From Patescibacteria group bacterium (GTDB taxonomy: Bacteria; Patescibacteriota; Gracilibacteria; Peribacterales; Peribacteraceae): a DNA stretch of 13,945 bases. The position numbers were made by a program, and so were the translations under genes. A model generated the notes under the pieces. The model saw only the letters and a program-made list of their open reading frames with translations, searched no databases and was not told where the DNA came from. This document shows positions 1-5,179 of the stretch, one piece after another; within the stretch, counting starts at the first letter, position 1, and the number at the start of each line of letters is the position of its first letter. The DNA is taken from contig JAHISE010000083.1 in NCBI GenBank assembly GCA_018818235.1, forward strand, positions 1 through 13,945, written 5' to 3'.

Positions 1-12
1 GGAGAGTCCAGC

Positions 13-21
13 TATAGGAAC
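13..21. repeat. IS110 subterminal inverted repeat, transposase 3' side
   Basis: TATAGGAAC here is the exact inverse of GTTCCTATA at 1222-1230. The pair lies two to four bases inside the inferred ends of the element. In a circular form the two would form a near-palindrome around the CT core. Confidence 0.75.
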
Positions 22-29
22 CACACAAA

Positions 30-1001
30 TCAATCAGCTTGACAGGGGACAAGATAGTAAGCGTGAAAGTATCTTAAAAACTTACGTGCAGTAGCAAGAA
101 TAGCAGTGTAATAATGCTTTCCCTGTTCCTTGTACATGCGTTCATAGTACTCATGAAACGTATCATTATTTCTCTGAAGACTCCACCCAAGTTGGAAAAG
201 AATCTGTCTGTAATACGCATTGCCGCGCTTTGATATTTTCTCTCTTCCCGTCCACTGGCCACTCTGTCTTGCGCGTATATCCAATCCAAAGAATGCGACT
301 AATTGATCTTTGGTTTCGAAAGTTCTCCCGGATACCGCAGTACAAATTGCAGTTGCTTGAAAGAGAGAAACTCCAGGAATTGTTGCAAGCTCCTTTGCCA
401 TATCCGATGCGTCATCTGTAATAATCTTCTTAAGAACATTCATAGATTCTTCCAGTTGTTTGAGTGCAATGCTAATGCAATCAACCTGAAGTTCCACGCC
501 AATGGATTCCGATGCGTAAACGGCATCATCAAATGCACGCTTAAGTTGTTGCTTGGTTTTCTCGAGTTTACGTATTAATGATAAATATCTTTTTTGTGAC
601 AACGATTCACGAGAATCGAAGAAAAGGGGTAAATTAGTCTCAATGGTGCCGATATCGGCAAGGCGTTTCGCGTCTATCTTGTCCGTTTTACTTCCTCGGA
701 TAGAAGCCCTTTCATACTTCTTTGTCATGAGAGGATTAATGAGATGTACCTTAAACTTCTGCTCGGCCAGAGCAATACAACAAAGCCAGTGATACGATCC
801 TGTTGACTCGATTACAATAGGCGTGTCTTTGGAAATGCCATGTTCACTTAGCCACTTTGATAATTTTTGTATTTCTTCTTCAGAAGTATTATCAAACAGA
901 GAATGTTCATATTCTCCGTTCGTAAAACGAATAGCGACGTCTACTTTTTCTTTGGCCACGTCAATGCCTACGCTCATATGAGCATTTTGTTTAGCATTCA
1001 T
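30..1001 (-). CDS. IS110-family transposase (DEDD recombinase)
   Basis: This 323-residue protein has the two domains of IS110 transposases. The N-terminal RuvC-like DEDD domain shows D14 in GIDVAKEK, E65 in IESTG, and D107 and D110 in KTDKIDAKRLA. A middle helical region, about 135-200, looks like a coiled coil. The C-terminal Transposase_20 domain begins at the helix-hairpin-helix motif IPGV (208-211) and contains GREKISKRGN, whose S257 is the likely nucleophilic serine by analogy with IS621. Length is normal for the family, and no frameshift is seen. The ATG at 999-1001 has no Shine-Dalgarno sequence. The protein would act with the RNA encoded just upstream to join element ends and target. 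Family assignment is secure; activity is inferred. Confidence 0.97.
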   Translation of the reverse strand: MNAKQNAHMSVGIDVAKEKVDVAIRFTNGEYEHSLFDNTSEEEIQKLSKWLSEHGISKDTPIVIESTGSYHWLCCIALAEQKFKVHLINPLMTKKYERASIRGSKTDKIDAKRLADIGTIETNLPLFFDSRESLSQKRYLSLIRKLEKTKQQLKRAFDDAVYASESIGVELQVDCISIALKQLEESMNVLKKIITDDASDMAKELATIPGVSLFQATAICTAVSGRTFETKDQLVAFFGLDIRARQSGQWTGREKISKRGNAYYRQILFQLGWSLQRNNDTFHEYYERMYKEQGKHYYTAILATARKFLRYFHAYYLVPCQAD

Positions 1002-1031
1002 GATGCAGTGGGGAAAAGAACTAAAACAGAG

Positions 1032-1208
1032 TTCTTGTGAACACCGGAAGTAGCCTAGTAAGTTATCGACTCTCGAAGGAGTAACCAGCTATTGACTTGC
1101 AATGTGTTCACAGGAGAAGGAGAAAGCTAGACTCTGGTAGACACTCAGTGGTGCAGGGGGCTTGGAGGCTTTCTCCTTCTCTTGAACTTCTACAAAGAAT
1201 TATAGAAG
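1032..1208 (-). ncRNA. Candidate IS110 bridge RNA (seekRNA)
   Basis: Read on the minus strand, the region upstream of the transposase folds in the order known for the IS621 bridge RNA. A 5' stem-loop pairs 1203-1208 with 1187-1192. The first large loop is closed by a perfect 14-bp stem (1168-1181 with 1114-1127). The second is closed by a perfect 9-bp stem (1104-1112 with 1036-1044). The first loop contains sequences matching both flanks of the insertion site; the second contains sequences matching both element ends. Length, about 175 nt, is close to the IS621 RNA. A TATAAT on the minus strand (1199-1204) could instead start transcription near 1192 and drop the 5' stem-loop. Structure and matches are seen; the function is inferred. 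Confidence 0.82.
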
Positions 1209-1221
1209 AACAATTACTGTA

Positions 1222-1230
1222 GTTCCTATA
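1222..1230. repeat. IS110 subterminal inverted repeat, bridge RNA side
   Basis: GTTCCTATA, the inverse of 13-21. With the core-flanking bases at 1231-1234 it forms the left end of the element read on the minus strand. Subterminal repeats are typical of IS1111-group members, so their presence with an IS110-type layout is slightly unusual. Confidence 0.72.
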
Positions 1231-1234
1231 CTAG

Positions 1235-1305
1235 GGGCTAGGGGAGAGGGAAGATAAGTGGAGAGGGGCAGTACCCTTCTGGGGCATCTTCGAGGGGTGA
1301 GGTCG
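1235..1305. repeat. Degenerate G-rich repeat copy A, interrupted by the IS
   Basis: The G-rich stretch starts GGGCTAGGGGAGAGGG and ends GAGGGGTGAGGTCG (1292-1305). It matches the terminal arm of the repeats at 2831-2855 and 10815-10841 (GGGGCTAGGGGGTGAGGTCGG). Removing the IS joins GGAGAGTCCAG (1-11) to GGGCTAGGGG, restoring a GGAGA...GGGGCTAGGGG arm like that of copy C. The rest of this copy would lie beyond the window start. Confidence 0.6.
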
Positions 1306-1343
1306 AAAAAAGAAAAATAATCGCAAATTCCACTACATTCATT

Positions 1344-1349
1344 TAGTAT
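1344..1349 (+). promoter_or_regulatory. -10-like element for a leaderless start
   Basis: TAGTAT ends six bases before the ATG at 1356, and there is no Shine-Dalgarno sequence. Transcription from this box would start at or next to the A of the start codon. The -35 position (1321-1326) is poor. Confidence 0.45.
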
Positions 1350-1355
1350 CAGCTT

Positions 1356-2579
1356 ATGTTCTACAAACGAATAAATAAGCACCTAAAGATAATCAAGAAG
1401 CTGCTACCTGTAGTTGTAGTATTGCTTTTGGTTTTGATATTACTCAGCAGTTGTTCAATCAAAGAAGAAAAAGACCCATTGGTTGTTGAGCTTAAACAGA
1501 GGATCGATGACGGACAGGCATATCTGTTTAGGATGTATGAACCTGGAATCAATGGTATACACAAGTTTTACTATGCAGAGGAAGATCGGCTTGAGGAGAG
1601 GGTTCACACCATTTACACTTCATCATCAGTTTATACTCTGATGAAGCTTTATGATTATTCGGGTGAAGATCATCTTTGGCAGCAGGCTCTTAAAAGCGGT
1701 GAATTCATTTTATCAATGCAGGAGACAGATCCCGAAAGCAGAAGATATGGTGCTTTCTCTTATTCATATTTCCTGGATCCACTTGAACGGGAGGAGAAAT
1801 ATGTTGTTGGAACAACATCCAAAACAATATTCACTCTTCTTGAGTTATATCGTAGAACTCAGGATGAAAAGTATTTGATTTCGGCTAAGGCTGGGGCTGA
1901 TTGGCTTCTTACAATGATTCGGGATGATGGCAGTATGACTCCACACTCGATTCTTAGAGAGGATGGAAAGTGGTACAGGGCAACGAAAGAATCACATTTA
2001 TTTAACGGGCAGGTGCTCTCGGCTCTTTCGCGTGTTTACAGAGTTACTAAAGATGATAAATACCTGACAGGGGCACAAAAGATAGCCGGAAGATTTGAGT
2101 GGTGGATAGGAGAGGAGGGTTGTTATCTGTACGATGATTACAGATCAAAAAATCCAATTTCCAGTTCTTGGGCAATAATGGCTCTTTCTGATTTTTATCT
2201 TGCAAGCGGCCGCAAAGATATCAGGCAGATCGTATTTGATTGCAGTGACGAGCTTATATTAAAGCAGCTTGAAGAAGGCAGGTGGCAGGATTCCTATACA
2301 ACAAGTGGGACAGGATGGATTGGAGAGGTTCTGATGGAGATATATAAGATATGTGAGGCAGATGATATGAATTACTGTGAAAGATTCACAGATCCGGTCA
2401 AAAAAGCATTGCCATGGTTATTCGCACGTACATTTGACGAGAGTAATTCTGGTGATTTGCCTAATCCTCAGCGTGCTCACGGGGGGCTTTATTGGAATCA
2501 TCAGAATAAGTACGTTCGAACTGACTCCGTTGCTCACGGTATGAATGCGTATATTGATTTGATGATGGTGCTTAAATAA
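1356..2579 (+). CDS. Lipoprotein with predicted alpha/alpha-toroid domain
   Basis: The 407-residue protein starts with a basic stretch, a hydrophobic core (17-30) and a lipobox LSSC, with C33 as the lipidated cysteine, so it is probably anchored outside the membrane. The rest is rich in repeated helical pairs with patterns such as SSSVYTLMKLYDYSGEDHLW, DEKYLISAKAGADWLL and SSSWAIMALSDFYLASG. These are typical of six-hairpin (alpha/alpha) barrels: glycoside hydrolases, glucuronyl C5-epimerase C-terminal domains and terpene-cyclase-like folds. The C-terminal HGGLYWNHQNKYVRTDSVAH is rich in possible active-site residues. A sugar-acting role at the cell surface is plausible, but substrate and reaction cannot be told. 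The start is the only ATG before the signal and follows a TAGTAT box. It stands alone between repeats. Confidence 0.85.
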   Translation: MFYKRINKHLKIIKKLLPVVVVLLLVLILLSSCSIKEEKDPLVVELKQRIDDGQAYLFRMYEPGINGIHKFYYAEEDRLEERVHTIYTSSSVYTLMKLYDYSGEDHLWQQALKSGEFILSMQETDPESRRYGAFSYSYFLDPLEREEKYVVGTTSKTIFTLLELYRRTQDEKYLISAKAGADWLLTMIRDDGSMTPHSILREDGKWYRATKESHLFNGQVLSALSRVYRVTKDDKYLTGAQKIAGRFEWWIGEEGCYLYDDYRSKNPISSSWAIMALSDFYLASGRKDIRQIVFDCSDELILKQLEEGRWQDSYTTSGTGWIGEVLMEIYKICEADDMNYCERFTDPVKKALPWLFARTFDESNSGDLPNPQRAHGGLYWNHQNKYVRTDSVAHGMNAYIDLMMVLK

Positions 2580-2601
2580 TTTTGCCTGATAGGCAATTGG
2601 C

Positions 2602-2937
2602 AGATTTGGGATCAGGAGATAATTTACTGGAATAAATTTTTAGCTTTCTATCCGACCTCACCCCCGGCCCCTCTCCTCTGAGGAGGAGAGGGGAGCTCTG
2701 TAAAAGGAGAGAACAAGCTTTGAATTCTCCAATGGCAGAGCTCCCCTCTCCACAGTGGGCTGGGCACGTCAGTCGCGACTGACGTGGCAGGGCACGTCTC
2801 ACATGTGAGACGTGCCAGGCGGAGCAGTGTGGAGAGGGGGCGGGGGTGAGGTCGGTTAAGGATTTGACTTACAAATACCGTTATTAGTGTTTCATATATA
2901 TATTTTCTGCAGTAAATTATCTACTGATCCCAAATTT
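2602..2937. repeat. MITE-like nested inverted repeat, copy B
   Basis: No gene lies in 2580-3061; this compound palindrome fills most of it. Outer arms 2602-2629 and 2910-2937 match at 26 of 28 bases as inverted repeats. Inside them, 2652-2676 and 2831-2855 match at 24 of 25 (CCGACCTCACCCCCGG... and its inverse). Inside that is a perfect 16-bp pair (2685-2700 and 2736-2751). The left flank together with the arm (2610-2651) reappears inverted beside copy C at 10842-10883, with about 38 of 42 bases shared. No transposase is encoded. It is either a non-autonomous element or a long structured intergenic repeat. Confidence 0.85.
2765..2816. repeat. Two tandem perfect palindromes within copy B
   Basis: A perfect 22-bp palindrome (2765-2786, centre TCGCGA) is followed four bases later by a perfect 26-bp palindrome (2791-2816, centre ACATGT). 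Both carry CACGT at the start and ACGTG at the end. Copy C has nothing like them, so they look like an insertion into copy B or a variable module. Confidence 0.9.
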
Positions 2938-2944
2938 GCTTTTT

Positions 2945-3008
2945 GGCAATTGGCTAGTATTCTCTATTAGTGGCATAAATTAGCTAATTGCCAATAGCCA
3001 ATTGCCAA
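2945..3008. repeat. Short GGCAATTGGC-type word repeats
   Basis: GGCAATTGGC occurs at 2945-2954 and also at 2592-2601 on the other side of copy B. Variants (GCTAATTGCC, GCCAATTGCC, TTGCCAAT) follow at 2983-3008. A related word, GGCAATTGACAGTTGAC, lies at the DUF192 stop codon near 4174. They have no visible coding role. Confidence 0.6.
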
Positions 3009-3024
3009 TATGCTATCAAGCCCA

Positions 3025-3053
3025 TTCTCAATTAACTTCAAGTCCTCTAACAT
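3025..3053 (+). promoter_or_regulatory. Promoter candidate for rpe
   Basis: TTCTCA (3025-3030) and TAACAT (3048-3053) are 17 bases apart, and the -10 box ends eight bases before the ATG at 3062. There is no Shine-Dalgarno sequence; the spacer is C-rich. A leaderless or nearly leaderless mRNA is implied. CATACT at 3051-3056 is an alternative -10. Confidence 0.4.
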
Positions 3054-3061
3054 ACTCCCAC

Positions 3062-3709
3062 ATGCCCAACTCACCAATAATCATCGCTCCCTCAATCCTT
3101 TCCGCTGACCTTGGCAAACTCCAAGAAGAGGTTGCAAGTATCGAGGGATCGGCAGACTGGCTTCAGATTGATGTAATGGACGGGCACTTTGTTCCTAACT
3201 TAAGTTTTGGTACGTCAGTTATTAAGGGTATCAAGACATCTCTTCCGTTCGATGTACATTTAATGGTCAGCAATCCTGCGGATCGGGTGGATGAATTTAT
3301 TGATATTGGTGCAAAGAATATTACTTTTCATGCCGAAGCAGTTAAAGAAAGCGATACAAGGCAGGCTCTGATACAAAAGATTAAAGATGGTGGAGCTACT
3401 GCGGGTATTGCTTTGAATCCTGATACTTCACTTTCCGAGGTTGATGATGTTATAGACTCGATTGATCTGCTTTTGATTATGTCTGTGAATCCCGGATTTG
3501 GAGGACAGGAGTTTATTGAAGATGTTTTAGGCAAGGTCAAGGAAGCTCGTGAAAAGTATCCTGATCTTATGATTCAAATGGATGGAGGAGTGGATGATAA
3601 GACGGCTCCAAAATGCATAGAAGCAGGTGCAAATAATTTGGTTTCCGGCAGTTTTATTTTCGGGTCAGCTGATCGCAAGGCTGCTATCGATTCACTCCGT
3701 TCACAATGA
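3062..3709 (+). CDS. rpe: Ribulose-phosphate 3-epimerase
   Basis: This TIM-barrel enzyme interconverts ribulose 5-phosphate and xylulose 5-phosphate in the pentose phosphate pathway. With the ATG at 3062 it is 215 residues, the usual size; a TTG 60 bases upstream would add an unlikely tail, and the conserved IAPSILSADL begins at residue 8. Clear motifs are DVMDGHFVPN (37-46), DVHLMV (64-69), MSVNPGFGGQ (140-149), MDGGV (173-177) and the phosphate-binding VSGSFIFG. Metal ligands D37, H66 and D174 are present, but the first one, normally His in the HxD pair, is Gln here (QID, residues 35-37). The two catalytic aspartates, D37 and D174, are kept. Its stop overlaps the start of the DUF192 gene in ATGA, implying co-transcription. 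Confidence 0.96.
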   Translation: MPNSPIIIAPSILSADLGKLQEEVASIEGSADWLQIDVMDGHFVPNLSFGTSVIKGIKTSLPFDVHLMVSNPADRVDEFIDIGAKNITFHAEAVKESDTRQALIQKIKDGGATAGIALNPDTSLSEVDDVIDSIDLLLIMSVNPGFGGQEFIEDVLGKVKEAREKYPDLMIQMDGGVDDKTAPKCIEAGANNLVSGSFIFGSADRKAAIDSLRSQ

Positions 3710-4182
3710 AAAAATACTTATTAAGTTTTTTGGCATTATCCATAATTGGCTTGGTCGGTTGCTCTCCTCGTGACGTGGAGAGTATTGATGAGGAAACATT
3801 AAAAGGAAGTGGAATGGATATGATATCTTTAGTTTCACCTAATAATAAAATCAGAAAACTTGCTGTGGAAATTGCAGACACTCCGAATGAACGAATTCAG
3901 GGCTTGATGTTCAGGAAGGAGCTTAAGGAAAATCAGGGGATGTTGTTTGTATTTACTCAACCACAAGTTCTTTCTTTCTGGATGAAAAATACTCTTATCC
4001 CTTTGGACATAATATTCTTTGATGCAAATAAAGAGTTTGTTTCTGCCATGACAATGCAACCGTGCGAGGCGGATCCGTGCCCTTCTTATAAATCGGAGAG
4101 GGCGACGGTGTATGCGTTGGAGGTTGGGGAGGGGTTTATAGAGAGGAATGGGGTGGCGAGGGGGTGGAAGCTTGGCAATTGA
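3706..4182 (+). CDS. DUF192 family lipoprotein
   Basis: The 158-residue protein has a short signal with lipobox LVGC (C19), then a linker, then a DUF192 domain (about 50-156). Diagnostic strings are ERIQGLMFR, GMLFVF, SFWMKNTLIPLDIIFFD and the PCEADPCPSY pair of cysteines (C120, C125). The family is widespread, small and beta-rich; no reaction is established for it. The start overlaps the rpe stop by four bases, so translation is probably coupled. The last 25 or so codons are strikingly G-rich (39 G against 4 C in 4101-4170). The final codons and stop lie inside the word GGCAATTGACAG, so a repeat may supply the C-terminus. Confidence 0.93.
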   Translation: MKKYLLSFLALSIIGLVGCSPRDVESIDEETLKGSGMDMISLVSPNNKIRKLAVEIADTPNERIQGLMFRKELKENQGMLFVFTQPQVLSFWMKNTLIPLDIIFFDANKEFVSAMTMQPCEADPCPSYKSERATVYALEVGEGFIERNGVARGWKLGN

Positions 4183-4189
4183 CAGTTGA

Positions 4190-4263
4190 CAATCGACAAC
4201 GTAAAGTTGCGTGGCAACCACGTTGCTTTACGCAATCGACACGCTGCGCTTTCGACAATCGAC
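4190..4263. repeat. CAATCGAC word repeats around a hairpin
   Basis: CAATCGAC occurs three times (4190-4197, 4233-4240, 4256-4263). Between the first two is a hairpin: CGTAAAG (4200-4206) with CTTTACG (4226-4232), and CGTGG (4210-4214) with CCACG (4218-4222), separated by an unpaired three-base pair of bulges and capped by CAA. No T tract follows it, so it is not a classic terminator. It lies in the gap between DUF192 and tpiA. Confidence 0.65.
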
Positions 4264-4302
4264 CTACCACCTTGGCATCTACAATTCTTGCATTGATATT
4301 AG

Positions 4303-4322
4303 CAGCGAGCCCGTGCTCGCTG
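4303..4322. repeat. GC-rich hairpin upstream of tpiA
   Basis: CAGCGAGC pairs with GCTCGCTG across a CCGT loop, a perfect 8-bp stem. Neither strand has a T tract after it. It may be an mRNA processing or stability element or part of the local repeat cluster. Confidence 0.6.
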
Positions 4323-4334
4323 ATGTATTCGAAT

Positions 4335-4360
4335 ATGAGCCCGGTGAGCCCTAGGCTCAT
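4335..4360. repeat. Second hairpin upstream of tpiA
   Basis: ATGAGCC (4335-4341) pairs with GGCTCAT (4354-4360). An alternative, tighter fold pairs TGAGCC (4345-4350) with GGCTCA (4354-4359). The two competing folds share the right arm. It lies about 80 bases before the tpiA start. Confidence 0.5.
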
Positions 4361-4407
4361 TATCACAAATTTTGTACTCATAAGCCCAATAAAGGTCAAT
4401 CTGATAC

Positions 4408-4435
4408 TGGACAATTCAGGCTCCAGTGATACACT
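4408..4435 (+). promoter_or_regulatory. Promoter candidate for tpiA
   Basis: TGGACA (4408-4413, five of six consensus bases) and TACACT (4430-4435) are 16 bases apart. The -10 ends six bases before the ATG at 4442, and no Shine-Dalgarno sequence is present, which fits a leaderless transcript. Confidence 0.5.
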
Positions 4436-4441
4436 CGCACT

Positions 4442-5179
4442 ATGGAACGCAGACCACTAGTTGCGGCAAATCTGAAAATGAATGATCTTCCGGAAGGAGC
4501 TTTGGAAGAAGATTCACCTTTTCGTGAGCGTGGAAATGCAGATGTTATAGCTATTCCCACTTTTTTGGATATTGATAAGTGCATTGGTAAGTATATTATT
4601 ACCGGTGCCCAGTATGGTGGAAGATTTGATGTTGCAGAAGGTGCCTATACCGGAGATATCAGTATGCAAATGCTTTATGATCGAAGAGTACGGTATGTGC
4701 TTTGCGGTCACAGTGAGAGGCGTGAATTACATAATGAAAGTAATGACAATGTTATAGAACAGGCTGTTGCTGTTCTGAAACACAACATGCATCCAATAAT
4801 TTGCGTGGGGGAAAATTCTGAACAAAGGAAAACCGGAAAGGAAAAAGATGTTGTATCTGAACAACTTGCAGGTTTCCCTTTTAATTCGGTAAGTTATACG
4901 GTTGCCTATGAACCTATTTGGGCTATTGGGGAGAAGGCACTACGTGCTGCTACTCCGGAAGAAGCTGAGGAAATGCATGCATATATTCGTTCACTATTAG
5001 ACGAAGAGCATCGTGCAGTTACAAGAATCTTGTATGGCGGTTCGGTTAAGCCGAATGATGAAGCAGGTAAAATGATCAGACAGCCAAACATAGATGGATT
5101 CCTTGTTGGGGGGTGTTCATTACAGCTGGATAAATTCAAAGGGATTTTGGATATTGTGAATGAGGCGACTGGGGAATAA
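4442..5179 (+). CDS. tpiA: Triosephosphate isomerase
   Basis: This 245-residue glycolytic TIM barrel interconverts dihydroxyacetone phosphate and glyceraldehyde 3-phosphate. Catalytic residues are in place: N10 and K12 in ANLKMN (usually NWKMN), H90 in CGHSERRE and E157 in YEPIWAIG. Phosphate-binding YGGSVKPNDEAG (198-209) and DGFLVGGCSLQLDKF are also present. Two oddities: the stretch after the first barrel strand is shortened, and mobile loop 6, normally IGTGKTATPE, reads IGEKALRAATPE (about two residues longer, TGKT lost). It still looks functional. The stop codon abuts the stop of the convergent membrane-protein gene with no spacer. Upstream lie 259 bases of hairpins rather than an operon partner. 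Confidence 0.95.
   Translation: MERRPLVAANLKMNDLPEGALEEDSPFRERGNADVIAIPTFLDIDKCIGKYIITGAQYGGRFDVAEGAYTGDISMQMLYDRRVRYVLCGHSERRELHNESNDNVIEQAVAVLKHNMHPIICVGENSEQRKTGKEKDVVSEQLAGFPFNSVSYTVAYEPIWAIGEKALRAATPEEAEEMHAYIRSLLDEEHRAVTRILYGGSVKPNDEAGKMIRQPNIDGFLVGGCSLQLDKFKGILDIVNEATGE

Larger units (their letters stand above)
10..1232 (-). mobile_element. IS110-family insertion sequence, complete
   Basis: The element holds one DEDD transposase gene on the minus strand, about 230 bases of structured non-coding DNA upstream of it and only about 20 bases after it. That is the layout of the IS110 group; IS1111-group elements carry the long non-coding part after the gene. Boundaries are inferred from a shared CT core (minus strand), at 10-11 on the right end and 1233-1234 beyond the left end. 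Joining the ends gives GTTCCTATA-GCTAG-TATAGGAAC, a 9-bp inverted repeat around the core, visible in the window at 13-21 and 1222-1230. No target duplication beyond the two-base core is expected for this family. The gene is intact, so the element may be active. Confidence 0.85.

Noticed and set aside
1091..1112. Promoter of the lipoprotein gene inside the IS
   Set aside because: A TTGAC-like string near 1093 points the right way but has no -10 at a fitting distance and lies over 240 bases from the gene, within the bridge RNA region.
2572..2802. Minus-strand open frame of 76 codons inside repeat copy B
   Set aside because: It lies wholly in inverted repeats and palindromes, has no start signal and its composition follows the repeat. 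Treated as chance.
3002..3061. Extended rpe start at a TTG
   Set aside because: It would add 20 residues encoded by the word repeats. The conserved IAPSILSADL begins right after the ATG at 3062, as in other epimerases.
3835..4221. Minus-strand open frame of 128 codons over the DUF192 gene
   Set aside because: The plus-strand gene has a signal peptide, lipobox and family motifs. The minus frame is rich in Arg and His from antisense reading.
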